A stretch of DNA of 64,000 bases from Erythrophleum ivorense (taxonomy: Eukaryota; Streptophyta; Magnoliopsida; Fabales; Fabaceae). The notes beneath the pieces were generated by a model. The model was not told where the DNA came from. It worked only from the letters and a program-made list of their open reading frames with translations, and did not search any database. Made by a program: the position numbers and the translations under genes. The stretch spans positions 186,001-250,000 of the forward strand of contig JAIUCV010000658.1 in NCBI GenBank assembly GCA_026724425.1, in the 5' to 3' direction. Numbering within the stretch: position 1 is the stretch's first letter; each line of letters opens with the position of its first letter. Below are positions 1-12,920 of the stretch, in pieces.

Positions 1-620
1 AGCTTTCTAAATTGGTATCATTTTCATGGATTGGATTTTTGTGAAATTAATTGGATATTTTTAAAATTTATATCATAAATTTGTATCAGTATCAGTAGCT
101 AGTTAGATCTTTGTGCCTTTTTTGATGTCAAACATGGTCCAAATGTTATGTTCATGACTTGAAATTATTTTTAGTATAAATTTAACACTCAGAGTTTTCC
201 ATAAAGTTATAGCATGGCAGATTTTGATATTTTTACATTTAATTATGAATTTTTAAAGTTGCTCTTGAAATCTGCTATATGTTGTCCGAGGTGAATGAAG
301 GAAAATCCGTTGTTCTAAGCTTGAAAACCATGGATTGCTTGATGTTTTAGATTGTTTGTGACTTGTACAAGTGATAAATGGGTAGAGAATGATGTTGGAA
401 TATCCATGGGGCCCATATAACGCAAATTGAAAATTTAAACCTGACATTGCGTAACAAAAGTGCATTATTTTCATACTTTTCTTGTAAGTTCATAGGGAAA
501 ATGGATATAATAGCCTTGAATGGAAGAGTATGACAATGGAATATATGTGGTATGACATTTATAGTAGTCATTGATTTTTTATTGTATACTTTATATTCTT
601 TACTATAATTTAAATAGCTA
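1..620. other. AT-rich DNA, nothing recognised
   Basis: No gene, RNA or repeat that I recognise. Short open frames on the - strand at 253-571 have no recognisable motif and look like chance. This stretch lies beyond the last readable pol remains of the copia element to its right, so that element is either truncated here or decayed past recognition. Confidence 0.5.
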
Positions 621-3488
621 GTGAAAATTCTTTCATTAATTATAGAGTCAAATTTTTCAAATTATCTTTGTTGTTACATTCAAAAGTATGGGAATAACTA
701 ATATTTGATTTTCAACCTTTCCACAACTCATATAAAATTTTATTCAAAATAGGTCATATTAGACACCTATTTAGGATGTAGCAAGAACTATTCACTTCTT
801 CAATCTAAAGGTTTTTATGAAGGTTGTTTTTACAAAGTAATGTTCTTGCCATATCAATCAAAGTGCAATTTTTCTTTAACTCTCTATTGTTGAGAAATTC
901 TTAGAGTATAAAATTTGTGGTTTATTGCAAATTTATCACAAAACTCTTTAAAGAATTGGTTTTCAAATTCTTTCCTATAATCACTTCAGATTGATGAGAT
1001 TAACATACTTTCTCATTTTGAACTTGTGGACAATAGGTCTTAAACTTCTCAAAATGTCATTCGTATGAGTTAAGAAAAACACCCAAGTAAATCTAAAGTA
1101 ATTATCTACAATAACAAAATCATAATTTTTTTTCTACTGTAGGGGCTTTATGTCTCTATTGAATTGAATAAGTCCATGTGAATTAATTAAAATGGGTTGC
1201 TTATGGAAACAAGTTCCCTGGTTGTGAAGGATGATTTAGTTTGCTTCCCTTTTTTACATGCTTCATATATTTAATTCTTTGCATATTTGAGTTTTGGCAA
1301 ACTAACAACAAATTCTTTTAATGATAATTTAGATATCAATTTTATGCTAACATGCCCTAATCTTTTGTGTCAAAGCCTACTTTAATCATACATTAATGCA
1401 AGACATATTTGTACAGAGATATTATCAAGATGCAAAATATAGCCACTATCATGCCTTTTTTCCTCTAACTAAAATGTTATTCATATATTTGTTATAAATA
1501 ATGCATGTACAAGAATCATAAGCATCTTTGTATTCTTTATTGCACAATTGACTAAGTCTATTAACAAAATAAATATTATCAATTTTAAGAGATGCATTTA
1601 TGTTTGCTGTACTTGTGCCCATTAATATATGTTTCTTATTATCACTAAAAGTAATAGTACCAAATACTTTAGGAATAAAGGATAAAATTTTTTCTTATTT
1701 TTAGTCATGTGACAAGAATATCCAGGATCCAAAAACCATAAATCTTTTTCGATTCTAGCCTTAAGAGAGACTTACATGCAATATATCATAATTTAAATAC
1801 CTAAGAAACTTTGGGGCCTTGCTATGTTAGTTCCATATTCCTTATATACACGAGCATTTTTAAGAATCCACTTTTAAACTACCCTGCTTGGCTTCATTAA
1901 GCATTGATAAGACATATAACCTCTTTTATTACAAGTATAACACATTCTAAATGATTTATTATTTGAGGCTTTTACAAAAATCATCTTAGTTTGTTTTTTA
2001 TCATTTTCATTACTATCATAACCAATACCATTTTTTCTTAAGGATTGTTTTTATGTAGCTAAAATTATTTTTAAATTTCATGTCCTTTTGTGAACATTGC
2101 TAGATCTTATTCAAATTAGCAACTTTCTCTTTTACACATTTATTTTTATGTAGGAGTGCTTGCATGGAGTATTCTTCTTCAATCAATCTAAAATTTTTCT
2201 CTAATATTTCCTTTTCACTTTTTAACTACATTAAAGCTTCTCAAAATTTTTATATGATCCTTTTTTAGCTTATTATATTTTAGTGCAATTTTATTTGAAT
2301 CTTCTATAATAGCATCAAAGGCATGCAATAATTCATCATATGTGAAATAGTATTTACTTGTACTTTAGCATTGCTAAATATTTCATTAGTCACAAGATAG
2401 AAATTTTTGGCTTCCTTCTGATCCTTAGTATCATTTTAGGAATCTAATACAACTAAGAGACATAGAGTTGGTGTTTCTTGCTCTTTTCCTTCACTCAACT
2501 CATATAGAAGGCCATCATTACTTCATGTTAAGTTAGCCATCATAGCCTTCTTTTTATTGCTTAAGCTTCATTTATTTATTATAATGAAAGGTCAGCTTTG
2601 ATGCTACCAATTTTCTTACATTCCTAGCACTTGAGTGTATCTTTGACTACTTCGAGTTTTAATAGACTTCCTCTTCTTTGATTGTTTTATGATCTTCTCT
2701 TATAAAAGTTGTTCATCCTTCTAATATATAATACCATTTCTCTATCATTTAATTAATCAACATGAAGGTTATCTTCTTCATCTAGATGAGAGGTTCTTAA
2801 TGTAATGCTTTTCTCTTTCTTTTTTATACTCCTATTCAAATAGCTTCCTTCATAGCAATTAAGTTTCCTTTGAGTTCATCAAATGTCATTTTCTTAAATT
2901 TTTTTTATTTTCTTAGTTTGCAGCAACCTTGGTACTCTATGGTAAGGTTAGACTCTAAGGATATTAAAATTGTTAATGATTTTTTCAAATCTTTAGAACA
3001 TGTCCTTTATGCTTTTATTATCTTTCATTTTGAACAGCTTATGTTTAGGCATCAATATGTCAATCCTTGTCTTTCTAACTTTTATGGTTCCTTCATATGT
3101 TATCTTTAGCTTATCCCATATTTATTTTGTTGAATGATACCTTTAAAACTTTTCGAACTCTTTTACATTCACAACATAAAAAATATAGTTAAATGCTTTA
3201 CAATTAATTTCATACCTTTTTTATGTTCCTTATTCCATTTACTTCATAGTTTCTTGACTAGCTTGCCATCAACTTTCTTTATAGAAACAAATAGCCCATT
3301 TTCAATCATGTCTCGCATTTGTTTTTATTGATTCAATGGAGATTTTCATTTTGATCTTTTAGTATGAATAATTCATCCCATCAAAGTATGGTGGTTTGTT
3401 GATCAAGTGATCTTCGATGCCAAAAATGTGGCTCATCGTCTAGACGAGATTTTTTCTTTAATGGTTAATCCTACGAAACAAAGACCAT
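620..3488 (-). mobile_element. Decayed Ty1/copia (Sirevirus-like) gag-pol, 3' part lost
   Basis: Read on the - strand, this is a copia polyprotein full of stops and frameshifts. From high to low coordinates: a gag region (about 3450-2000); a zinc-knuckle remnant near 1940 (CYTC then a second C, with the expected His replaced); a segment near 1830 resembling the protein-rich stretch after the knuckle in Sire/Angela elements; the integrase start near 1180 (HMDLF); the integrase core near 880-990, including FENQFFKEFCDKFAINH; and the segment after it near 720-800 (YILNRCLI). Reverse transcriptase and RNase H were not found below about 640, so the 3' half is missing. Family assignment rests on these motifs; no frame is functional. 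Confidence 0.8.
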
Positions 3489-3500
3489 GCTCTGATACAA
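3489..3500 (-). other. Copia primer-binding site (initiator-tRNA-Met type)
   Basis: The - strand reads TTGTATCAGAGC, one mismatch from TGGTATCAGAGC, the usual plant copia site complementary to the 3' end of initiator tRNA-Met. It sits between the LTR edge (about 3503) and the gag remains, and this fixes the element's orientation as - strand. Confidence 0.8.
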
Positions 3501-3502
3501 AT

Positions 3503-6072
3503 TGTAGTCTAAAAGTTATCTAAAAGGGAGGTTGAATTGGATTTTAAGATTATTTTGCCTTAATTTATTAATTATGATTTCTTTAAGTGATGTCAGGTTT
3601 CTAGGAAACGAGATCCTTCTCCTTAATAAAAGGTGTTAAATAGAAAGTAAAGAGAATAGGGAAGAAAGAGAATCACATAACCAATTTTATATAAGTTTAG
3701 ACCAAATTGTCTTATATCTTATCTTCAAGCACAAAGCAAGGATATTTTATTAATCATGGGTAATCACCAAGAATATATAGCAAACCTACAAAGATAGGAA
3801 CAACACTCTAAATTTTACCACTTATCCCAAAGTAAGCTAATAAGGCTTAGCACTTGACTTTTACGGTTTTTCTTTCCTCCATAAGTATTTCCTCCATATT
3901 AGGTTTTTTGACAAGGCTCTTAAAAACTCTTTCCGAGGTTTTTCTCAAGATACCAAGAAACACTCCCTTAAATTTTTCTATATGACACCCAGAGACTCTC
4001 CCTTTGGAAAAAAAAAATTTAGGTTAGGCTCACTAACTCACTAAGGGTTCTCTCAAATAGAAACCCTAATTCATAGAGAGCAATTTCACATTAAAACACT
4101 ACAAAAAACTTCATGGTATATGCGTTTGGCATTCTATTATCTCTTCTTGATTTCTTCTTCAAATGGTCTTCAATATAAATCTCAACCTTCAGCTTAGCGA
4201 CTATTGGATAGCATCTTCCTTAAATTATACATATTTTCTTTCTAACATTTAGGATTCTATCTTGAATGCTTCATATCAACTTGCAACAACTTTTATCCAT
4301 ATCGAATAGCACTAAATATGCAAGTCATTGTGCCCATCTATTGCTTCTACAAGTTAGCAATTTTGAATTGATCTTTATCAATGTGTTTCCATTTTTGCTT
4401 CCTTCAAGTAGCAAGACTTCTTTATATAGCTTTTTTAATTTTGAACTTACTTTTTCCATTCTTAATTAGAATTATAACATTCAAAGCATAGAATAATAAA
4501 TCAATGGAAGGTCAAAATGAGATACTTCCATATAGATAACTTGGCTGATATATTTTTGAAAACTTTTCATAAAATATTCAAATTAAATTTAAGAGACGTA
4601 ATCAATTAAAAAACTTACCATATAAGGATTCAAGTGAGCATTTATCAATTAAAAAGTTCCCTTATAAATTACCTTCATAATTTTGTAAATCATATTAGTC
4701 TTACCTTAAGATATTTACATATAAAACATTTGATTTAATCAATTTCACAATTGAAAAACTTACCATAAGTAAAATATTTCATATAAAATGAAAATCTCTA
4801 TTAATTAATTAAAAAGCCTAGTTTAGACCAAATTGTCTTATATCTAGTTTTCAAGCGCAAAGCAAAGATATTTTATTAATCATGGGTAATCACCAAATTA
4901 GGTTTTTCAACAAGGCTCCTAAAAACTCTTTCCAAGGTTTTTCTCAAGATACCAAGAAACTCTCCCTTAAATTTTTCTATATGACATCTAAAGACTCCCC
5001 CTTTGGGAAAAAAAACAAAAGATTTAGGTTAGGCTCACTAACTCACTAAAGGTTCTCTCAAATAGAAACCCTAATTCACAAAGCAATTTCACATTAAAAC
5101 ACTACAAACAACTTCATAGTATATGCATTCAACATTCTATTATCTCTTCTTGATTTTCTTCTTCAAATGGTCTTCAATATAAATCTCAACCTTCAACTTA
5201 GTGACTATTGGATAGCAGCTTCCTTAAATTATACATATATGCTTTCTAACATGTACGATTCTGTCTTGAATGCTTCATATCAATTTGCAATGGCTTCTAT
5301 CCATATTGAATAGCTTTAAATATGCGAGTCATTATGCCTATCTATTGCTTCTACAAGTTAATAGTTTTGAATTGATCTCTATCAATGAGTTTTTATTTTT
5401 GCTTCCTTCAAATAGCAAGACTTCCTTATATAGCTTTTTTAATTTTGGACTTACCTTTTTTCATTCTTAATCAGAATTATAACATTAAAAACATAGAATA
5501 ATAAATAAATGTAAGGTCAAAACGAGATACTTCCATATAAACAACTTGGTCGATATATTTTTGAAAACTTTTCATAAAATATTCAAATTAAATCTAAGAG
5601 ACATGATCAATTAAAAAACTTACTATATAAGGATTCAAGTGAGCATTTATCAATTAAAAAGTTTCCTTATAAATTACCCTTTATAATTTTGTAAATCATA
5701 TTAGTCTTATTTCAAAATATTTTCTTATAAAACATTTGATTTAATCAATTTCACAACTGAAAAACTTAACATAACTAAAATATTTCATATAAAATGTGAA
5801 TCTCTATTAATTAATTTAAAAGCCCAATTTAGCTATTAAATTTTGGCCCCAAAAACAATATTTTGAAGAATTATAATTATAACCCATTTTCCAAAAACAC
5901 ATATTTGAACATGTTTGACATTGTGAAAATCAAAAAGCCTAAAAGCAATTTATCCAATAAATATAACTATGTGTATTTTTGGACCTATGGATTCATTGAA
6001 AGCAACTAGTTGAAACCAATACTAATATTGAAGAAGACCAGTTGACTTCCAAGAAAGGATTACTAGTAACAC
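3503..6072 (-). mobile_element. 5' LTR of the - strand copia element
   Basis: Starts beside the primer-binding site with TG on the + strand (CA end on the - strand). Its 3' end on the - strand carries the CCAATTCAACCTCCC stretch common at plant copia LTR ends. The far edge is uncertain: an ACA at about 6071-6073 could be the TG start on the - strand. No target duplication can be tested because the 3' LTR is absent. The LTR holds a 1.1-kb tandem duplication (separate entry). Open frames at 4266-4469 and 5270-5470 are the same stretch in the two copies and are not genes. Confidence 0.6.
3695..5832. repeat. Tandem duplication, two units of about 1.1 and 1.0 kb
   Basis: Unit A runs about 3695-4826 and unit B about 4827-5832. 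Both begin with TTTAGACCAAATTGTC and run colinear to the end, with scattered substitutions. Unit B lacks roughly 110 bp present in unit A after the shared GGGTAATCACCAA. The duplication lies inside the presumed copia LTR, so it arose in the element or after insertion. Confidence 0.85.
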
Positions 6073-6891
6073 AACTAAAAAAATTAACTACAATTATTTA
6101 TATCTTTATTATCAAATCTTTCAATAAAAACATAATATATGTAAAAAAAAATCTTTTAAAAGACCTAATCTAGTGATGTTGAATTATATTAAAAAAAATC
6201 TAATTATTATGTTTTTATGAAATAACTTGATAGTATAAACATTGAAAACATGTTAGCTAAGTTTTTTTTTTAATAGAAATAGATAATTGATTGTAAAAAA
6301 AGATCCAATTAAAATTTCATAACCCTTGAAAGAATTGAGATAATTGATTGTAAAAGCTTATGCTTTAGGCTAACTTGAAAGAATTGAGATCAATTTATGG
6401 AGAAGACTATTCATATAGGCAAGCTTAGCCATAATGCGAGAACAATAACATTTCTTCCCTTGATGGCACCCTTCATTAACACTACAATCTTAATCTGGAT
6501 AAGCACCCTGAGCAAAAGAAGAGTAACAACATACCTTTTAATAGGCAACATACTCTCTAAAAACAAAACATATAAGATAATATTAACAAACTACTCAAAA
6601 TGCTATAACTATAAATGCTTCTAAGAAATTATAAACAAGTAAACTTGATAGCTATTGATGAAAAATTCTCCAAATGGATTTTTTAAATAGTATTTATCAT
6701 GTTGAAAAAAATGTTTTCACAAGGATTTTTTTATTGAAAAGTGTTTTGAAAAATTTGAATTTGAAATTTGTTACTCCTAAATGTTTTTGTTGGAGTAATG
6801 CATTTTATGGAACAAGTCTTTTTGTTCAACATACTCTTTAAAGTGTTTTGAAAAAAACATTTTATTAATCAAGTCTTTATAAGTGAGAACC
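6073..6891. other. AT-rich intergenic DNA
   Basis: No gene or complete repeat recognised. It contains poly-A and poly-T runs and a short internal duplication of 'ATTGAGATAATTGATTG'-like text near 6270-6390. It forms the left flank of the long solo LTR and supplies its AAATG target duplication. Confidence 0.4.
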
Positions 6892-6896
6892 AAATG
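6892..6896. repeat. Left target-site duplication AAATG
   Basis: Direct 5-bp repeat immediately left of the TGTAACACC terminus, matched exactly by 10679-10683 on the right. Confidence 0.85.
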
Positions 6897-9800
6897 TGTA
6901 ACACCATAAAATTATAGCTCATCTCATCATATACACATACCTTATATCATTATATTCATGAAAGTATCAGAAAAAGGGGAATAAAATAATGACTTCCTTT
7001 GCATTGCGTCGAACTTAAAAATTTGCATTTGATGTCACATAAATCGTGGGAGCTCATGCTATGTATTATCATATTTAAATACATCCTTACAACTCATTTC
7101 CATCATAAAATCATGCTCATAGCTCATGGAAACCGAAATGGAGCATGAAATGGGTTTGTTTAATTTTGGTCAGATTTTTCCCTTATTCTGCCCAAATTTT
7201 GAAAAATCATAACTAATTTTAAAAAAATCGTAATCATGTAATCTTGGTTATCATGGGAAGCTATAAATGTATACTTTATACTAAAAATATGTCCAGATCA
7301 TAAAATTCATCACAAAGGGCGTTTGACATCCAAAATTGTATAAAGGTCAGACTGAATTCTAGAACTGTTATAGAATTCTGCAGAAAACTTTGAAAATGTC
7401 CAATTAATTCTAAAAAAACAAAAAACCAAAAAAATTTACCATTCTAGAAATTTATGGATGTCTACCCCATGGTAAAAATAGTTTTAGTTCATGAATCATT
7501 AAGGGGAAGACGTTTGACATTCGAAAAGCTACTGAGGTCGCTGTTGCTTGGACTTCTGTTTCAGATTACTGATATAAACTTCTAAAATTTATAACTAATT
7601 CTATAAAACTCAAAAGTACACAAATTTAGTCATTCTGGAAAGTTAAAAATGTTAAATTTATGCTAAAAATAATTTTAGAATGAAATAGATACATTTATCT
7701 ATCAAAAATCTATAGAACAGTGACTGAACTCCTGTGGTGCTACTACAACTGACAGCAAATTTCAAAAATGCATCACTCTTTGCTCAGGTCTCCAAATGAG
7801 GTGATCTTGGTGACCCAAAAATCTTATGACCTTTGGTTTATGCTTGTAAAATTTCACAAGTATTGGACACCATTTGGCCATCAGATGACATAGAATACAA
7901 ATCTGATCATATGAACAGTACATGCCTCATGACAGTACAAAATCTGAACTTTAAAAATTCATAATTAATTCTATAGAGCTCTGATTTTTCTGTACTTTAG
8001 CTTTCCAAAAAGCTCTTGATGAGCCCTACATGTCTGCAAAATTTCATGGGCAAATTCCTTTATTTTTGTGCCATGGGGTTCCATTTTGATCATTTTTTAG
8101 CTCTATAATGGTATCAAAGGATCCAAATTTGCTCCCCAAGCTTGTGTGGCAATTTGAACATGTGAGATGGCACCAAAATAACATTTTAAACTTGTCTTAA
8201 AGGTGCACAAACCCAGAATTCAGGAACTCACACTCTCACCCCATACCATACACACATTTCCATAAGGTTAGTCTTGGCATTCCATACCCAAAAATTGTAA
8301 TACATTCCATTTATCCACAAATTTCATACATACATCATCTATTAGGATATTTACACATGTTCCATTCATTGTGCATCAATTCTAACAAAAGATTACATCA
8401 TATGCCACTCCTTTGGTTACAACATAAATAAAATTAAAAACTTTATAATCAAGGCTTCATCTCCTCATTTGGTGGCTTCCATTTCCTTGTTCATTGGCTC
8501 CACCTAGCATGTTAGGATATTGGAAAGGAGGGAATGAGATTCAAAGAATCCTAATAGCTCATCTCCCATTCAATCATGCATAAAGAATGTAATACAAGTT
8601 TAAGGATGTATGCATGACATATTAATATGGAAAATGGTGCAAAATACATTCTTGGCATTTACACAAAGCACACATAACATACTTAGGCTTGCCAAATGAA
8701 TGGATTAGCTTTACCCACTTTTTTCAAGGTTTTTGGACTTGCCTCACCCTTTTTCTCAAAGGCCATGAACTAAGCCTTGTTCTTGGGAGACTTTTTCTTG
8801 ATCTCAACCACCTATAAGGGCTCTTGGCTCATCCTCACCAAAGATAGAAGGTTCTTGGCCTCTCCACATTCAAGCAAATCAATGCAAATATTCTAGGCAT
8901 CATTGAATACATAATGCAACACTATGGTTCCATGGAACATAGACATCATACCAAAACATAATTTATAGCTTAAAATACACATACACACATTCAACGACAA
9001 TGTAAACATTTATTCATGCATGGGAGAAAAGAGAGAGAGCTACCTTGCTTGCATTCACACACTTTTTCCTTAAACCTTGAGTCCTCTCCCTTGACCTCAC
9101 ACACCCAAGAAGGTGGAGACCATTTCTATTGGCCAAGACACACCAAAAGAAACATGAATTACTCATAGGAACAAGCCTTGACATTATACACACTTTACAT
9201 GATGTTACTTTGGCTTATGGCTCCATTATGCTTCCATAAGGCACTTAATGAGGCAACTACAAAAATTCATGATCTTGGCTCCCTTCTCTCCTTCAATATA
9301 TGATTCTTGACTCTATTTAGACTCCTTGGAGTCATCACACAATTATTTTAAGGAGCATAACTAGGAGTTACTTCATTATGCTACATTATGGAGCCTACAC
9401 CTCCATCTCAATATCTATGGTTTCTAAAATATTTCCAAGGCTTCCTCTCATCCTCTTCCATCATATATGGCTTAAAAATAAGTTTGGAACAAATTCAAAC
9501 TACCCCTAACCTATAGTTATGCCCTAGGCTGAAATAACACATGAAAAAAGAAAGTAATAGGTTTGCTTTGTTTTCTTGATGGAATAGGTGTGTAGGGAGG
9601 TCTCTAAGGATCTTAAGAACTCAAACAAACACTCATCTAAGGTAGGGAATTCATGGATTAAAACAAATTTCATAATGTCTCCATGAATCCCTAACTTTCT
9701 ATCTTGTGTTTTCATGCTTCTTTCTTTGATTTCTTTGCACCTACTTGCTTCTCACACTCCAAAATCTATAAATCTCCCTTGCTAGGACTAGAATTCATCT

Positions 9801-10678
9801 CCCTTTGATTGGGCTCTATATGGGACGAAATTATCACAAGGAGGAGAAGGGAAGAAGAAGCATGGAAGACAACAACTTACTTTGATTTCCTAGCTTTTCT
9901 CAAGTGCTCTTCCAAGTGGTAAGTTCCTCTCCTTCAAATTCTGTTATTCCTCCTCTATACCAGACTCAAAACATCACCAAATCCATCAATGAAACCATAA
10001 AAATGAAGAGGAGAATGAGAAGAACAAGTTTACTCAAGGGAAGAGCATACAATTTCACACTTTTCTTACCTTTTCCTTGCTTTTTCTCTCTTCAAAATCT
10101 CCTCTCCTTGTGCACCCAAGAGTTCTGGCTTCCTTATCTATTTTTGGGGTAGAAACAAATCGTGGAAATGAGGAGCTATTAGAACGTGGATAAGAAGGAG
10201 CTAAAAGTCACTTTATGCAACTTTGTACTTTTGCATTTTAGTTCCTTGGCTTTTTCATTTTAGGCTCATATCAATTCCTTTTTTAAATCTATTTTTTCCT
10301 TCATATTCCTTAGGCTTTTAATCATAATAATTGTTTTGGAATCACTCAAAAAGGATCTAAAATCATTTTAAACTATTCGGTCAAAGTTTCGATCAACCGA
10401 CGGCCGAAATTGCTCACCGGAAGAGTTTTCTAAATTTTTCAAAAATTACAAAAATGCCTCTACTTTCTTTGGCAAATTTTTTGAGCTCTTCTGGCTCTTA
10501 TTTTTGGGCATATTAAGCTCAAATCCTCATTTTTTAATATTTAAAATTTTATCATAATTTTAGTTAGCCCTAATTCCTTCTATTTCGAGGATTTCCTTTT
10601 ATATTTGGCCCATTTCTTACGTTTATGGAGAAATCAAACATTGCGTTTCTCACGTTTACAGAGGGACCGGATGTTACA
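6897..10678. mobile_element. Long solo-LTR-like element, copy 1 (3782 bp)
   Basis: It begins TGTAACACC and ends GATGTTACA, so the termini are the inverted TGTAACA/TGTTACA. It is flanked by perfect 5-bp direct repeats AAATG (6892-6896 and 10679-10683). These are the hallmarks of LTR-retrotransposon integration. No gag-pol or internal LTR pair is visible, so it reads as a solo LTR left by recombination, unusually long for one. A homologous copy lies at 53950-57513. Orientation is undecided; the termini resemble those of Ty3/gypsy Tekay/Tat-type elements, an inference from end sequence only. An alternative is a non-autonomous element with no coding region. Confidence 0.85.
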
Positions 10679-10683
10679 AAATG
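10679..10683. repeat. Right target-site duplication AAATG
   Basis: Exact partner of 6892-6896, immediately after the GATGTTACA terminus. Confidence 0.85.
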
Positions 10684-12100
10684 TGTTTTATTGATGAAAA
10701 TATTGTGGGTTGAAGAAGTTTTAAAGAAAATTATGTGGACTAAATACTTTATAAGAAAAATTATCTTTATGAATTTGGGCCAAATTAGTTCTATCATGTG
10801 CTTGCTTGGTTATTAAAGTATTGGGCCAAATTGTTTCTACTATAAGCCCAAAGTGAGTTTTGACAAATTAGGTACAACAAAGTTTTGAACAAAATTGTTT
10901 AAGAAAATTTGTTTTGGAACAAAGAAGATTTTATTGGCATAAAGTGTTTGGGTTAAACATGTTTTCAAAGAAATAATAGGCTAAAAATGTTTTCACCAAG
11001 CGATTAATTCATTATTGATAAAAGGGATAAAGTAGCTTTTAAGTGAAAATGTTTAGGGCTTATAATACTTTTAAAATGAATAGATTAACTTGTGACTTTT
11101 GTCTTATGTTGAAAAGTTCAAAATTCATCATTCAAAGCCAGGAATCAAGAGAAAGAGAAATAACCATTAGGCAAAGACCAAAGTGTAGAAGAAGTGCGAA
11201 AGAAGCATTAATAAGAATGTCAAAAGTTGCCATGCAAAGAAAAAGTATAGCACTTAGTATATAGGGAGAAAAATTAGAAAAGTTGTTACCATATTGTATT
11301 GCCCTATATATTGCTTGGTAATGGTCTTAAGAAAGAAGAAAATTAAAAAGGGTTGAATAGAAAAAAGGTTGTCTTTCATATTGGTCTAATGGTACATTTA
11401 TGAAGAGTGAGAAAACTAGAAGAAAGAAGCCATTGGAGAAAAGCTTTAGAATTTATGAAAAGATAGATGCTTAACATGAGTGTTAAGGGAGCTTTAATAA
11501 TTTGAACATTAGATGAAGATACACTAGCCATGCGAAGATGTTTGAATTAGAAGTAAGACTACCTTTTTAAGAGTAATGACTCTTTGCAACTGATTGTCTA
11601 TTTATTGAGAAGAGCTTTGAAAAAGGTGTGGAAGAGAGATTGGAGGAAACACAATATATTCGTAGGGTTATTCTCTTCACCAATTTGGTTGTATGCTTGC
11701 TATGCTTTAATGAGAGATATAATCTGAGTGAGGAAATTAACAAGCATGGAGATAAATGCTTTATGTGAGCTATCTTGAGGGAAGAGAAAGGAAAAAATAT
11801 TGAATATTTATTAGGTTATTATTTTCATCTATTTAAGTGCTTGCTGGTTGCGTTTGTCCTAGTTCATTTATGCTATAATTGAAAGGAATTCTAACATAGT
11901 GATTTATAAACTTTAAGTAAGCTATATTGTTTACTCTTTAAGTAGGCTATATTGTTTACTCTTTATGAACTTGGGCTTAACTTATATACCTTTTTTATAC
12001 TTCACCTTAGTAGTTAGGAACCTTTTATAAATTCTAGTGGTTTGTGTAAGATAGTAAAAGTTCTAGTAGTTGATCTTCTTCTTAGGTTGCCTTGTGATTA
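10684..12100. other. Unrecognised AT-rich DNA
   Basis: No coding region or known element recognised. A frame at 11043-11264 (73 aa, Lys/Arg/Ser-rich) has no motif. A 26-bp segment is repeated in tandem near 11920-11965 (GCTATATTGTTTACTCTTTA twice). It may be old repeat DNA. Confidence 0.4.
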
Positions 12101-12920
12101 AGTAGTAAAACTCAAGTGAGTGACCCCAAGACGTTAGGTTATCTTGATTTTAATTGCAAAACATAAGGGTGTGATTTTTGGAGATTTCCTTGTGACGAGG
12201 ATGTAAAATTCAAGTAGTTAACCAACTAGAAAGGGTTGCTTGGTTTAATTTGGTGGTTTCTCTAGTAATTATAAAAATTCCTTGTTGCATGCTTAGGGAC
12301 TAGAATGGATGTTGGACCACATTGGTATGAACTAGGATAAATCTTATGTTTTGATTTTCTCTCTACTATACACTCTTACGTTTTTAGCTTTTGCACATTT
12401 TGGGTTTTGAAAAAGTTCATATAGAGTGTCTACTTACAACATTGTTTTGAAAGTTACATAAGTTTTCCAAAGAAAAAAAAGGCTTTTCACACAACCTTTT
12501 AGGAACCTAAGGTTTCACAGTCAAGGTTCTTCATCTTACAATTGTTTGAAAATTTTGTTTTGATATTGACATATCAAACTATTTTTGAAAACATTGTTTT
12601 AATATTTGGTAAAAACTAATGCTGCTTGAATTTTTATTGATTTTTATAAAAGGTTTCATGAAGTTGATTTTTCTTAAAGACCGACTTTCTCCTTATTTCA
12701 TACATTTAACATTCACATTTTGAAAAGTTAGAAAAAAAGTCAATTTCATACAATCATTTTCAAATCACATTTTCAACATTTAGATTATATTTCAGAAAAA
12801 TAATTCTCATATAGCATTGTAGGAACTAAAGGTTTTTATTGAAAGATTTTCTAAAAAGGGGATCATTTATTGAAAGTATAATTCACCTCCCTTTTGGACT
12901 CTTCTAGTACTATCAAAAAT
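12100..12920 (+). mobile_element. Remnant of a copia-type LTR
   Basis: Two landmarks shared with the Sirevirus-like LTRs elsewhere in the window point to an LTR remnant on the + strand. AACTAGGATAAAT near 12338 compares with AACCAGGATAAATTT in the 36367 and 45699 LTRs. AATTCACCTCCCTTTTGGAC near 12882 is typical of the 3' end of plant copia LTRs. No primer-binding site or gag follows, so the element is a fragment. Its left edge is not defined. Confidence 0.4.

Noticed and set aside
10570..10816. Overlapping open frames on both strands at the right end of solo LTR 1
   Set aside because: They cross the LTR boundary and target duplication; no motif.
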